Part shown: positions 1 to 9,223 of the stretch, one piece after another
Numbering within the stretch: the first letter of the stretch is position 1
Layout of the letters: each line of letters opens with the position of its first letter
Source of the DNA: DATLFA01 sp039934635
GTDB taxonomy: Bacteria; Actinomycetota; Acidimicrobiia; Acidimicrobiales; WLNW01
DNA: 64,000 bases
Direction of reading: 5' to 3'
Assembly: GCA_039934635.1 (NCBI GenBank)
Contig: JBDTLT010000001.1
Coordinates: 74,570-138,569 of the forward strand
The notes under the pieces: generated by a model
Seen by the model: only the letters and a program-made list of their open reading frames with translations
Database searches by the model: none
Told to the model about the DNA's origin: nothing
Translations under genes and position numbers: made by a program

Positions 1-85
1 TGGTCGCGCGGGGGCGGGGCCGCGGCTGATGCTGCTACGGTCCGACGGTCCGAGAGGGGGCCATGTGGCGAAGGTTCTGTCCGCA

Positions 86-883
86 ATGCTGGCGGCGCAA
101 TTCGATCTCGATGGGCAGGTCGCGGTCGTCACCGGTGGTGCCAGTGGCATCGGGGAAGCAACGTGTGTGGTGCTCGCCGATGCCGGTGCCGCGGTGGTGG
201 TTGCCGATATCGACGAGGCCGGCGCGGTACTCGCGGCGCGGCGCATCACCGACGGGGGAGGGCGCGCCATCGCGGTACGCACCGATACGACGCGCCGGGC
301 CGATCTCGATGCCGCCGCCGATCGGGCGGTCGCCGAGTTCGGTGCGCTCGACATCATGTGCAATGTCGCCGGCGTGCCGAGCGACGGACAAATCGAAGAC
401 GTGACCGAGGCCGAACTCGACCGCGTCGTCGCCATCAATATGAAAGGTGTCGTGTTCGGTTGCCAGGCGGCGCTGCGGGTCATGAAGCCGCGCGGCAGCG
501 GCGTGATCGTCAACGTTTCGTCGACGGGCATCGACGTGCCGGTGCCCGGCAATGGTGTCTACGCAATGACCAAGGCCGCCGTCGCGATGTTGTCGATGGT
601 GTTGGCGGCCGAAGCCGGCCCGCACGGCATCCGGGTCAACGCCATCGCGCCGGGCGCGACGATCACCAATTTTTCGCAACGCCATCTCTACGACGACCAG
701 GGCAACATCTCGCAAGAGAAGTTCGACGCCTTCGTCGAGCGGATGAAGGGGTTTTCGCCGCTGAACATCGTCGGCGAGGCGATGGATCAAGCGCTCTTGA
801 TCCTGTACCTGGTCGCGCCCGCCGGGCGCTACGCCACCGGCAACATCTTCCGGGTCAACGGCGGCCAGGCCATGGCCTGGTAA
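86..883 (+). CDS. SDR family NAD(P)-dependent oxidoreductase
   Basis: Classical short-chain dehydrogenase of 265 aa. The Rossmann motif TGGASGIG is at residues 16-23, and the acidic D41 after beta-2 favours NAD over NADP. A variant CNVAG replaces NNAG at 92-96. The catalytic set is S146 and Y159-x3-K163 (YAMTK). It should oxidise or reduce an alcohol/ketone in the cytoplasm; the substrate is unknown. The ATG at 86 is chosen because it sits just before the conserved N-terminal strand; an in-frame GTG at 65 and ATG at 29 would add residues with no family counterpart. It is convergent with the YbaK gene and may be the last gene of an operon entering from the left. Confidence 0.88.
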   Translation: MLAAQFDLDGQVAVVTGGASGIGEATCVVLADAGAAVVVADIDEAGAVLAARRITDGGGRAIAVRTDTTRRADLDAAADRAVAEFGALDIMCNVAGVPSDGQIEDVTEAELDRVVAINMKGVVFGCQAALRVMKPRGSGVIVNVSSTGIDVPVPGNGVYAMTKAAVAMLSMVLAAEAGPHGIRVNAIAPGATITNFSQRHLYDDQGNISQEKFDAFVERMKGFSPLNIVGEAMDQALLILYLVAPAGRYATGNIFRVNGGQAMAW

Positions 884-909
884 CTGCGCCGCACGGCCGC
901 GCTCCGATT

Positions 910-928
910 CCCGCCTTTCCCGGGTGGG
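910..928. terminator. Short hairpin between convergent genes
   Basis: CCCGCC (910-915) can pair with GGTGGG (923-928), with one G-U pair and a 7-nt loop. It fills the gap between the convergent stops at 883 and 929. There is no U-tract, so this is only a weak bidirectional terminator candidate. Confidence 0.35.
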
Positions 929-1420
929 TCAGTGCTGTTTGACCGCGGCGGGTTCGCCGCCGGTCATCTCGAGCAACTCGGCGGGGGTGAGGTTGAAGAC
1001 GGTGTTGGGGGTGCCGCCGGCAGCCCAGATCGAGTCGAACGCGAGGAGGTCTTCGTCGACGAGGGTGACCGGCGCGACGACGTGACCGATCGGGGCTACG
1101 CCGCCGATGGCAAAGCCCGTGTTCGCCCGCACGAAGTCGGCATCGGCCTTGCCGATGGGCTCGCCGATCAACGCGCCCACGGCCGTCTCGTCGACTCGGT
1201 TGGCCCCGGAGGCGATGACGAGCACGGGGCGCGCGCTCGTGGTGCCCCGGGACACCAGGGACTTGACGATCTGGGCCACGTCGCAGCCGACGGCGAGCGC
1301 GGCCTCCTTGGCGGTACGGGTCGAGTCGGGCAGAACCACGATCTCGTGGTTCCAGCCACCCTGTGCCAGCGCGGCCTTGAACCGCTCGGCGCCGCCGGCG
1401 GAGTTTCCCGCTGCTGCCAC
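929..1420 (-). CDS. YbaK/EbsC family aminoacyl-tRNA deacylase
   Basis: A stand-alone YbaK/ProX-type editing domain of 163 aa, about the usual length. Family members hydrolyse mischarged aminoacyl-tRNA (often Cys-tRNA-Pro or Ala-tRNA-Pro) in the cytoplasm. Visible signatures are the AQIVKSLV lysine segment, the strand RPVLVIASG, and the conserved GGVAPIGH loop near residues 106-113. The ATG follows a divergent 63-bp gap to the Rieske oxygenase gene, so the two genes probably have back-to-back promoters. It is a housekeeping-type gene with no obvious link to the catabolic neighbours. Confidence 0.88.
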   Translation of the reverse strand: MAAAGNSAGGAERFKAALAQGGWNHEIVVLPDSTRTAKEAALAVGCDVAQIVKSLVSRGTTSARPVLVIASGANRVDETAVGALIGEPIGKADADFVRANTGFAIGGVAPIGHVVAPVTLVDEDLLAFDSIWAAGGTPNTVFNLTPAELLEMTGGEPAAVKQH

Positions 1421-1483
1421 ATGTCCTCCCGGGTGTTTCGAGTCGGTCGCATCCTAAATCCCGCTCTGCCCTAACCTGGCCCC

Positions 1484-2821
1484 ATGACGGTCACCGAGCT
1501 CCGCACCGACGAACCCGTCGGCACCGCAATCACCACCACCGGCAGCGCCAACGGGTCACCGACGCGCGTGCCCGCGTCGCGCTACACGTCGCCCGAATTC
1601 GCCGCCCGCGAACTGCAGCTCATGTGGCCGCGGGTGTGGGTGGTCGCGTGCAGCGTCGACCATGTTGCCGAGCCCGGCGACTATTTCGAATGTCGTGTCG
1701 GCCCGTACTCGGTGCTGATCGTCCACGGCGATGACGGCGAGCTGCGCGCCTTCCAAAATGTGTGCCGTCATCGCGGCAACGTGATCTGCGAGGGTGCCGG
1801 CGCCGGGCTCACCGAGCTGCGCTGCATCTACCACCGTTGGTCGTGGGATCTCCAGGGCAAACTGCGCGAAGTCCCATCGCGTAAAGGGTTCGGCACGTTG
1901 CGCAACGACGACTTCCCGTTGCTCGACGCGCAGGTCGACACATGGGGCCGGCTCGTGTTCGTCAACCTCGATCTCGACGCCATGCCGCTCGCCGAATACC
2001 TCGAAGGGATGCCCGACGACATCGCGTGGGTCGGTCTCGACGATTTTCGGTGCACCTACGCGGTGACGACGCCGATCCCCGCCAACTGGAAGGTCATCTC
2101 CGACGGGTTCTCCGAGACGTATCACGTGCAAGGGCTGCACGCAGAGATGTTGGGGTCGATGGACGACATCAACTCCGGGCAACACATCTGGGGCCACGTC
2201 GGTGTCTCCAAGCAGCCCTACGGTGTGGCGAGCCCGCGTCTCGGTCGCAACGTGCCCGATCAAGTCGTGTGGGAGTCGTTCATCGTCACCCAGGGCGGCC
2301 GCATGGGTGTCAACGAAGTGTGTCCCGCGCCAGAGGTGCCGGCGGGCCAGACGCTGCAAGACCTCATCGCCGAGGGTGTGCGGCGCAAGCAAGCCGAGCG
2401 CGGTGTCGACCTCAGCGCGTTCTCCACGGAGCAGGTGCTCACGCTCAATCAGTACAACGTGTTTCCCAACGCGACGATCCTCATCGCCGCGGACATGTTG
2501 ACAGTGATGTTCTCGCGCCCTGGTGCAACGCCCGACGACGGCACGTTGACGATCATGCACTTCGATCGGGCGGCGTCGGCCGACGCCCCTCGTACACAGC
2601 CGATGGATGCCGCGGTGCCGTTCGAACACGCCAACTTCGGCCATGTGCTCAATCAGGACACCAACGTGTTGCGCACCGCGCAGACCGGCTTGCATCAGCC
2701 CGGCTTCACCCACCTCGCGCTGTCGAGTGAAGAGGCGCGGCTCATCAACACGCATCGCAACCTCGAGCGCTACCTCGGCATCTCCCCGTCGGAGATGTCC
2801 GGCGGCCCGGTGCTCGATTGA
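1484..2821 (+). CDS. Rieske [2Fe-2S] aromatic ring-hydroxylating oxygenase, alpha subunit
   Basis: Catalytic subunit of a Rieske non-haem iron oxygenase (445 aa). The Rieske cluster ligands are C94-x-H96 and C114-x2-H117. The catalytic domain carries the mononuclear iron motif with H214 and H219 inside SETYHVQGLH. The family uses O2 and electrons from a reductase and ferredoxin to hydroxylate aromatic or alicyclic rings, or to O-/N-demethylate. No reductase, ferredoxin or beta subunit gene is seen, so electron donors must be encoded elsewhere, and a homo-oligomeric (alpha3) form is likely. It is first in a four-gene operon and its stop overlaps the next start (TTGA), implying translational coupling. 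Confidence 0.93.
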   Translation: MTVTELRTDEPVGTAITTTGSANGSPTRVPASRYTSPEFAARELQLMWPRVWVVACSVDHVAEPGDYFECRVGPYSVLIVHGDDGELRAFQNVCRHRGNVICEGAGAGLTELRCIYHRWSWDLQGKLREVPSRKGFGTLRNDDFPLLDAQVDTWGRLVFVNLDLDAMPLAEYLEGMPDDIAWVGLDDFRCTYAVTTPIPANWKVISDGFSETYHVQGLHAEMLGSMDDINSGQHIWGHVGVSKQPYGVASPRLGRNVPDQVVWESFIVTQGGRMGVNEVCPAPEVPAGQTLQDLIAEGVRRKQAERGVDLSAFSTEQVLTLNQYNVFPNATILIAADMLTVMFSRPGATPDDGTLTIMHFDRAASADAPRTQPMDAAVPFEHANFGHVLNQDTNVLRTAQTGLHQPGFTHLALSSEEARLINTHRNLERYLGISPSEMSGGPVLD

Positions 2822-4293
2822 GCCAAATCCCGGTCATCATCGGCCTCGGGCAATCGATCCATCGTGACGATGACGATTGGGCGGGGGCCGAACCAGCGCG
2901 GCTGATGGTCGACGCCGCCCGCAACGTTTTGGCCGATTGCGGTGGTGTGTCGCCGGCCGAGATCGACAGCATCGATGTGCTGCACGTCCAGGCGTGGCGC
3001 TACGACGACATCGCGGCACTCGTCGGCGCCCGCCTCGGCTGTGGCACCGCGCGCGGTACTTCGTATCCGGTCGGTGGGGAAACACCGTTGCGCGTGCTCG
3101 ACGATGTCGCCCGGCGCATCCAGCGCGGTGAGACGAAGTGCGCGCTGATCATCGGTGCCGAATCCACGCGGGCCGCTGATCGCTGCGCGAAGGCCGGGGG
3201 CGCGCTCGGTTGGACACCAATGGCGACACCGCGCGCCAAGTGGCAGATGCCCGACACGTGGCGCCGCATCATCGACATCGGTGTGCAGCGGGCCATGCAC
3301 ATCTTCGCCCTCTACGAGAACGCGTTGCGGGCGCACGAAGGCATCTCGTTTGCCGATGCACAAGACGAGTCAGCGACGTTGTGGGCCGCGCTCTCGCGGG
3401 TTGCCGCGAACAATCCCTACTCGTGGACGACCGAAGCGGTTGATGCGGCGACGGTGCGCACGATTACGGCCGCGAACCGCAGGGTGGCGTTCCCGTTCAC
3501 CAAACGAATGACGGCGAACCCGTTCGTCAATCAAGGCGCGGGATTGCTGGTCACCGACACCGATACGGCGCGCCGGTTGCGCGTGCCCGAACAACAGTGG
3601 GTGTACCCCTGGGGCTCCGCCGGGGCCGACGAACCGGCCGAAGTGTTGTCGCGCACGGCGTTCCATCGTTCGGCCGCCGTCGAACGGGCCATCGTGCGCA
3701 CGCAAGAACTGACCGAGACGAGTACCGACGATTACAGCTTCGTCGAGCTCTACAGCTGCTTTCCGACGATGCCCAAACTGTCGGGTCGCGTGCTCGGCCC
3801 GATCAAGCCGGATGCACCGACGGTGACGGGGGGCCTTTCGTTCTTCGGCGGGCCGGGCAGCAACTACCTCACGCACTCGATCGCGGCGATGGCGTTGCGC
3901 CTGCGCGAGAGTGGCGGCCTCGGCTTCATTCACGGCGTCGGCGAGATGATGACCAAGCATCATGCAGTCGTGTTGGGCGCCGCCCCGCGCGACGGGGGAT
4001 ACGCCGCCGATCCCGACGGCATCGTCACGATCGAGCCCGCCGATGTCGCGATCGACGACGGCTATGAAGGTGCCGGCACCGTCGAGACCTGCAGCGTCTC
4101 GTATCATCGTGACGGCAGTCCTGACTACGGCATCGTGATCGGTCGTGGTCGCGGCGGGCAGCGCTTCGGTGCCCGCGTCGACCCGGATGACACCGCGACG
4201 ATTGCGGCTTTCGAATCAGTTGAGTCAGAAGCCATCGGTACGACCGGCCGCGTGTTCACGACGGCGAACGGTCGCAGGTTCAGCATCGAGTAA
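2818..4293 (+). CDS. Thiolase-like protein (acetyl-CoA acetyltransferase family) with C-terminal add-on domain
   Basis: A thiolase-superfamily protein of 491 aa starting at a TTG that overlaps the Rieske gene stop. The thiolase core has the GGLSFFGGPGSNY segment with a following His. The C-terminal ~80 residues (after about 410) match the additional OB-like domain of 'thiolase-like protein type 1'. In ordinary thiolases a nucleophilic Cys sits in a CxSG-type loop near residue 90; here residues 80-92 read as a GTSYPVGGE-type loop with no Cys. It may therefore not form an acyl-enzyme and could bind acyl-CoA or catalyse a retro-aldol/Claisen step. The coupling suggests that it acts on the oxygenase product or partners it. 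Confidence 0.85.
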   Translation: MSQIPVIIGLGQSIHRDDDDWAGAEPARLMVDAARNVLADCGGVSPAEIDSIDVLHVQAWRYDDIAALVGARLGCGTARGTSYPVGGETPLRVLDDVARRIQRGETKCALIIGAESTRAADRCAKAGGALGWTPMATPRAKWQMPDTWRRIIDIGVQRAMHIFALYENALRAHEGISFADAQDESATLWAALSRVAANNPYSWTTEAVDAATVRTITAANRRVAFPFTKRMTANPFVNQGAGLLVTDTDTARRLRVPEQQWVYPWGSAGADEPAEVLSRTAFHRSAAVERAIVRTQELTETSTDDYSFVELYSCFPTMPKLSGRVLGPIKPDAPTVTGGLSFFGGPGSNYLTHSIAAMALRLRESGGLGFIHGVGEMMTKHHAVVLGAAPRDGGYAADPDGIVTIEPADVAIDDGYEGAGTVETCSVSYHRDGSPDYGIVIGRGRGGQRFGARVDPDDTATIAAFESVESEAIGTTGRVFTTANGRRFSIE

Positions 4294-4302
4294 GGGGCAA
4301 CA

Positions 4303-5064
4303 ATGGGGATGGTCGACGGTAAGGTGGCGCTCATCACGGGCGCCGGTAGCGGCATGGGCCGCGCCGGCTCGGTGCTGTTCGCCCACGAGGGCGCGGCGCA
4401 CGTGTACGTGGCCGATCTCAATGTCGCGGGCGGTGAGGAGACGGTCGAGTTGGTGCGCCAAGCGGGTGGCGCGGCCACGTTCGTACACGTCGACGTCACC
4501 GACGAAGACGCGGTGCGCGAAATGGTCGAGAGGGTCGCGAGCACACATGAGCGGCTCGACTGCGCGTGGAACAATGCCGGCATCACCGACGTCGCACGCC
4601 GCTTCACCGACTTCGACAAGGCGGCATTCGAGCGCATGCTCGACGTCAACCTCACGTCGGTGTTCCTCTGCCTCAAATACGAGATCCTCCAGATGGAACG
4701 CCAGGGCGGCGGTGCCATCGTCAACACGTCGTCGGCATCGGGCGTTGTTGCCACACCCGGGCTACCGCACTACACGGCGGCCAAGCACGGGGTACTCGGC
4801 CTCACGAAATCGGCCGCGCTCGAGTACAACAACAAGAACATCCGGGTGAACGCCGTGTGTCCGGGCATGGTCGATACGCCCTTGACGCAACAGTTCTTCG
4901 ACTCGAGTCCTAAGCTCGCCGCCGCCGTGCAGCGGCTGATGCCCGGGGGCAAGCTCGGTCAGCCGGCGCAGGTCGCCGACGCCGTCGTCTGGTTGTGCTC
5001 CGAACACTCGAGCTGGGTGTCCGGTCTCAGCATGGTCATCGACGGTGGCTACGTGAACCGCTAA
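4303..5064 (+). CDS. SDR family oxidoreductase
   Basis: Classical SDR of 253 aa. The cofactor motif TGAGSGMG is at residues 12-19, an Asp follows beta-2 (VADLN; NAD preference), NNAG is near 90, and the active-site YTAAK is near 156-160. The C-terminal IDGGYV is typical of the 3-ketoacyl reductase/hydroxysteroid dehydrogenase-like group. It lies 9 bp after the thiolase-like gene and 15 bp before an enoyl-CoA hydratase gene, so it probably catalyses the hydroxyacyl or cyclic alcohol dehydrogenation in the same pathway. Confidence 0.9.
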   Translation: MGMVDGKVALITGAGSGMGRAGSVLFAHEGAAHVYVADLNVAGGEETVELVRQAGGAATFVHVDVTDEDAVREMVERVASTHERLDCAWNNAGITDVARRFTDFDKAAFERMLDVNLTSVFLCLKYEILQMERQGGGAIVNTSSASGVVATPGLPHYTAAKHGVLGLTKSAALEYNNKNIRVNAVCPGMVDTPLTQQFFDSSPKLAAAVQRLMPGGKLGQPAQVADAVVWLCSEHSSWVSGLSMVIDGGYVNR

Positions 5065-5079
5065 CCAGCAAGGGAAAAG

Positions 5080-5925
5080 ATGCCAATCGATCTCGACAAC
5101 CTCGACGCCCCCGGTCTCGACATCTGGAGAGAGGGCGCGGTGCTGTGGATCCGGCTCAATCGGCCCGAGCGACGCAACGCCATCGATATCCACTCCCGTG
5201 ATGTGCTGCGCACGCTCTTGTGGGATCTCAACTCCGACCCGGCGGTGCGCGCGGTCGTGCTCACGGGCACCGGTCGCGACTACTGCACCGGTGCCGATGC
5301 GGTCGCAAGCGACCCCGCGGCGACGGGGGCCGTGCCTCCCGACGAAAAGTCGGGTGCCGCGGCCTGGATGCTCGACTACCGGTTCCCCACGCAGGGCTTC
5401 CAGGACATGTTCAAACAACTGTGGGAGATCGAAAAGCCGGTCATCAGCGCAGTCAACGGCACCGTTGCCGGCATCGGATGGATGTTCGCATTGCTCGCGG
5501 ATCTCGTCGTCGCCTCCGACTCCGCTCGCTGGACCCACGTCTTCACGCGACGCGGCATGATGCCGCACGCGGGTGATCCGTACTTCTTGCCGCGCGTCTT
5601 GCCGCATCACGTGCTCAACGAGATCGCGTTCTTGAGCGATCCGGTCACCTCTGAGCAACTGCGCGGCTGGGGCGCCGTCAATCGTGTCGTGCCCGCCGAT
5701 CAGGTCGAGCAGACCGCGCGAGAGTTGGCCAACCGACTCGCGTCGGGGCCGACGCGCAGCCTCGGTCAGGCCAAGCGCCTCTACCGGCGCTCATCGGTCA
5801 GTGACATGGCGACGGCGTTCGCGGAAGAGCAATCGACCAGCGCGCTGCTGTCGCTGACGCACGATCGCCTCGAAGGCATGCAGGCCTTCATGCAGGGGCG
5901 TCCCCCGGAATTCACGGGCCAGTAG
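5080..5925 (+). CDS. Enoyl-CoA hydratase/isomerase family protein
   Basis: Crotonase-fold protein of 281 aa. The N-terminal half shows the RPERRNAID motif, the oxyanion-hole segments GRDYCTGAD and VNGTVAGIGW, and LADLVVASD. It is expected to add water to, or isomerise, an enoyl-CoA, or to cleave a ring as in other crotonases. The usual catalytic Glu positions are not obvious: residues around 165-175 read FTRRGMMPHAG, so the exact reaction is open. It is the last gene of the Rieske operon. The gene end and the 20 bp after it carry three copies of TTCACGGGC (5911, 5927, 5947), which reach into the convergent neighbour. Confidence 0.88.
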   Translation: MPIDLDNLDAPGLDIWREGAVLWIRLNRPERRNAIDIHSRDVLRTLLWDLNSDPAVRAVVLTGTGRDYCTGADAVASDPAATGAVPPDEKSGAAAWMLDYRFPTQGFQDMFKQLWEIEKPVISAVNGTVAGIGWMFALLADLVVASDSARWTHVFTRRGMMPHAGDPYFLPRVLPHHVLNEIAFLSDPVTSEQLRGWGAVNRVVPADQVEQTARELANRLASGPTRSLGQAKRLYRRSSVSDMATAFAEEQSTSALLSLTHDRLEGMQAFMQGRPPEFTGQ

Positions 5926-5947
5926 GTTCACGGGCCGGTAAGAGCGT

Positions 5948-7888
5948 TCACGGGCGAACCGCCGCGTCGTACGACGCGATCGCCCGATCGACGGCGGCAG
6001 CGCGATCGCTCGGCAACAAGAAACCGCGCGCGACGAGATCGTCGGCCGCGGCGCCGGCCTTGCGGGTGTAGTCGTCGCGGTCCTCATAACGCTCTTCGAT
6101 CGACGGGCGCGGATCTCCCGACGCGGCACGCTCGGCGGCCGTGCGGGCAAACCCGATGCGGCTGCCGACGAACTCGTAGAGCACGTCGGGTAGCCCGGCC
6201 ACGGGCCGGCGGGGATTCCAACCGGTGTAGGTCGCGACCGGCGCAGCCAGCTCGGGCACGCGGATGCCCGCGATCTCGTTGCCGTCGTCGTCGATGGCCG
6301 AGACCCACGCGGGGAGACGCGCGCCGAGCGTGAGCGGCCATTGTCCTATGCCCGCGTCGGCCTGCGGACCGAGATCGACGACGTGCTCGGAGTGGATGAC
6401 TCCGAGATCGGGCAGCTGTATCGCCGGTATCGTGCGGGCCCACGCGAGCACGTGTTGACGCTCGACGGCGGTCGCGTCGGCGAGCCGGGGCACCTCGCTC
6501 GGCGGCGGGTCGACGTCATCGGTGACCCACGCGTCGAGGTGTTCGAACAGCGCTCGCGTCGGTAGCGCCGCGTCGAGATCGTTGACCGGATTGGCGACCG
6601 CCATTGCCGATTTCATCAACGCCGCGGAGCCGATGTGGTCGATGCCCGCGAGCAGGTAGGCCCGCACTCCTTCGACATCGGCCGCATCGCGCGCGAGGTC
6701 GGGATCGATGTGTACGAGGGCCGCGTCACCGCGCCAGTATTCCCACGCAGTGTTGACGAAGAACGTCTTGGGCGCGGTGCCCAATGCGCGCTGGCGATCG
6801 AGTAGGCCGGGACCTGACGCGATCGAAGTGAACGGCCCGAGATTGCCGAAGCCGGGCGTCGATGTCACCGAGGGCTGCGCGTAGCGATGGTTGAACTCGC
6901 CGGTGCGCGCACCGCCGATGTGGGCGAAAACGCCGTCGAACACCTGCCGGCCTGATTCGTCGGTGTTACATCCTTCGAGAAGGAACTGCCGCAACACGCG
7001 ACCGGATTGTGAGACGCCGAAACCGATCGCGTGGTCGACGGAGCCGGCGCAGGGGTTGCCGTCTTGCGCCGACGCGGTGCGGAGGTACGACACGAAGTCG
7101 CGGATGGCCAACAAGCCGGCACCGGCAACGGGGCAACGGTTGGTGCGGTAGACGAGCTCGTAAAAGCGGAACGGCTCGAAGCCGCCGTCGAGCCACACGT
7201 GCTCGGCGTCGGCGACCACCCGGCCATCGGTGACACGGGCAAAGCGCCACCGCGCGCGATCGATGACCGTGCGGGTGCCGTCGATCGAGTCCCGCACGGT
7301 GAGGACGGCGGTCTCGTCGTCGATGTCGGCGGTCGGGTAGTTCTCGAAGTTGAACATCAACGAGGAGTCGGACAACGGGTGGTCGGCGAACGGCGCGTCG
7401 GAACGCATCTCGACCCGTAGCTGTCCCTCGATCGCCTTGCCGTCGCGAGTGGCCTCGGGCGCCGTGAACCCCATGCCACCGACCTCGCGGCGCACGTCCC
7501 ATTGCCAGCCACACCACGCGATCGTCCATCCGCGGGTCAGCAAGAATCCGTCTCCCGCGTCGATGTGCGTGAGGTCGCCCCACGCCTGAGTCAGGTTGGC
7601 GCTGAACGGCAGGGAACCGGTGAGGCCGCGGTTGGGCACGACGTAGATCAGCTTGCGCGCCCCCGCCGCGGCAACCGGACGAATGATGCAGAAGTCGGCC
7701 TCGGATCGCGCGAGACCATCGGACGATTCGACGAGGTCGAGATCGACGATGCGTACGTTGGCCGCAGCACCGGGATCGACGGCGAACCGCGCGATGCCGC
7801 GAATGATCTCGTACGACCCGACGTCGCCCCACGGGGCTCCGCCCGCATAGGGCTCGCGTGTCTTGACGATCATCTCGGTCAGGCTCAT
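5948..7888 (-). CDS. Alpha/beta hydrolase domain-containing protein (Abhydrolase_10-like)
   Basis: A large 646-aa protein resembling the 'alpha/beta hydrolase domain' family found beside actinobacterial catabolic genes. The nucleophile elbow G-V-S-Q-S-G lies near residue 289. There is no clear signal peptide, so it is probably cytosolic. Members are thought to be esterases or lactonases, but their substrates are poorly known. It is transcribed alone, divergent from the CoA-transferase operon across 72 bp, and convergent with the enoyl-CoA hydratase gene. Confidence 0.8.
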   Translation of the reverse strand: MSLTEMIVKTREPYAGGAPWGDVGSYEIIRGIARFAVDPGAAANVRIVDLDLVESSDGLARSEADFCIIRPVAAAGARKLIYVVPNRGLTGSLPFSANLTQAWGDLTHIDAGDGFLLTRGWTIAWCGWQWDVRREVGGMGFTAPEATRDGKAIEGQLRVEMRSDAPFADHPLSDSSLMFNFENYPTADIDDETAVLTVRDSIDGTRTVIDRARWRFARVTDGRVVADAEHVWLDGGFEPFRFYELVYRTNRCPVAGAGLLAIRDFVSYLRTASAQDGNPCAGSVDHAIGFGVSQSGRVLRQFLLEGCNTDESGRQVFDGVFAHIGGARTGEFNHRYAQPSVTSTPGFGNLGPFTSIASGPGLLDRQRALGTAPKTFFVNTAWEYWRGDAALVHIDPDLARDAADVEGVRAYLLAGIDHIGSAALMKSAMAVANPVNDLDAALPTRALFEHLDAWVTDDVDPPPSEVPRLADATAVERQHVLAWARTIPAIQLPDLGVIHSEHVVDLGPQADAGIGQWPLTLGARLPAWVSAIDDDGNEIAGIRVPELAAPVATYTGWNPRRPVAGLPDVLYEFVGSRIGFARTAAERAASGDPRPSIEERYEDRDDYTRKAGAAADDLVARGFLLPSDRAAAVDRAIASYDAAVRP

Positions 7889-7960
7889 GCGCGAAACAAT
7901 ACGCCTCTCGCGCCCTGACGCTTCGAGGTGTCGACGAGCGCGAGCGACGAGTAGACAGGC

Positions 7961-9172
7961 GTGGTGGACGACACGAACTCTGCGCCCGCACCGCTGGCCG
8001 GGCTGCGGGTGCTCGATCTCACGCGAAACCTCGCGGGTCCGTTTTGCACGATGATCCTCGGCGACCTCGGTGCCGACGTGATCAAGATCGAGCAGCCGGG
8101 GTCAGGCGACGACACGCGAGCGTGGACGCCGCCCGCCTGGCAGGGCGAGAGCGCGACGTACCTGGCGGCCAACAGAAACAAGCGCAGTGTCGTGATCAAC
8201 CTCGATCAGCCCGAAGGTGTCGCGCTCGTAACTGAACTCGCGCGGCGCGCCGACGTGTTGGTCGAGAGCTTCAAACCCGGGTCACTCGACAAACGCGGCC
8301 TCGGATACGAGGAGCTACGGGCCCTCAACGAGCGACTGATCTATTGCTCGGTGTCGGCATTCGGCAATGTCGGTCCACAACGCAACCGTCCCGGATACGA
8401 CCCGGTTCTGCAAGCGCACACCGGCATCATGCACATGACCGGCGAGCCCGATCAGCCGGGCGTGCGCCTCGGTATCGGTGCCATGGACATGGGTGCCTCG
8501 CTGTGGCTCGTGATCGGTGTGATGTCGGCGCTGTCCGCGCGAGCACAACACGGTCGCGGCGCGCGCATCGAGACGAGCCTCTACGAAATAGCGACCTGGT
8601 GGCTGTCGTATCACATGGCGGGCTACCTGGCGTCGGGTGTCGACCCGATGCGGGGAGGCAGTCGCACGCCGTTCATCGCGCCGTACGAGACATACCCGAC
8701 GCGTGACGGCATCATCTTCGTCGCCGGCGCCAACGACAACTTGTTCCGGTCACTCGTGCAGGCGCTCGGTGTCCCCGAGCTCGCGGGGGATCCGCGCTTT
8801 CTGACCAACGCCGACCGGGTCGCCCGTCGTGACGAACTTCGCGCGCTGCTCGCACCGCAATTCCTGACTGCGACCGGTGTCGAATGGGAAGCGGTGCTCG
8901 ATCGCTATTCCGTGCCGTGCAGCCGAGTGCGCACCATCGCCGATGTGGTCGTCGACGAGCAGATGGCGGCACTCGGCCTGCTCGCCAACGTGCCCCACCC
9001 CTTCATCGACAACCTTCGGCTCGTCGATTTGCCGATGACGCGCGACGGCGTACGCGCCAACGAACTGCACGCCCCACCGTTGCTGGGCGAGCACACCGAC
9101 GAGGTGCTCGAGGAGTTGGGCATCGACGTGTCGGCAATCGACGACCTACGGCGTCGAGGCGTCGTCGCGTAG
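7961..9172 (+). CDS. CaiB/BaiF family (class III) CoA-transferase
   Basis: Class III CoA-transferase of 403 aa. It has the N-terminal VLDLTRNLAGPF and GADVIKIEQP motifs, and the catalytic aspartate D176 in GAMDMGASLW. These enzymes move CoA between carboxylic acids through an aspartyl-CoA thioester. The start is GTG, with a second in-frame GTG one codon later. It opens block B, followed after 51 bp by an amidohydrolase and two SDR genes. A plausible role is CoA activation of the acid released by hydrolysis. Confidence 0.92.
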   Translation: MVDDTNSAPAPLAGLRVLDLTRNLAGPFCTMILGDLGADVIKIEQPGSGDDTRAWTPPAWQGESATYLAANRNKRSVVINLDQPEGVALVTELARRADVLVESFKPGSLDKRGLGYEELRALNERLIYCSVSAFGNVGPQRNRPGYDPVLQAHTGIMHMTGEPDQPGVRLGIGAMDMGASLWLVIGVMSALSARAQHGRGARIETSLYEIATWWLSYHMAGYLASGVDPMRGGSRTPFIAPYETYPTRDGIIFVAGANDNLFRSLVQALGVPELAGDPRFLTNADRVARRDELRALLAPQFLTATGVEWEAVLDRYSVPCSRVRTIADVVVDEQMAALGLLANVPHPFIDNLRLVDLPMTRDGVRANELHAPPLLGEHTDEVLEELGIDVSAIDDLRRRGVVA

Positions 9173-9223
9173 CCAGTTGATTGGCGTGCGACGGCACCGC
9201 ATCAGATCGTGTAGACAGCCCGC

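Noticed and set aside
1..29. Tail of an upstream gene ending at the TGA at 27-29
   Set aside because: Eight codons are too few to identify a gene.
5911..5956. Three TTCACGGGC copies as a regulatory repeat
   Set aside because: Two of the three lie inside coding ends and spacing is irregular (16 and 20 bp), so chance or slippage is enough.
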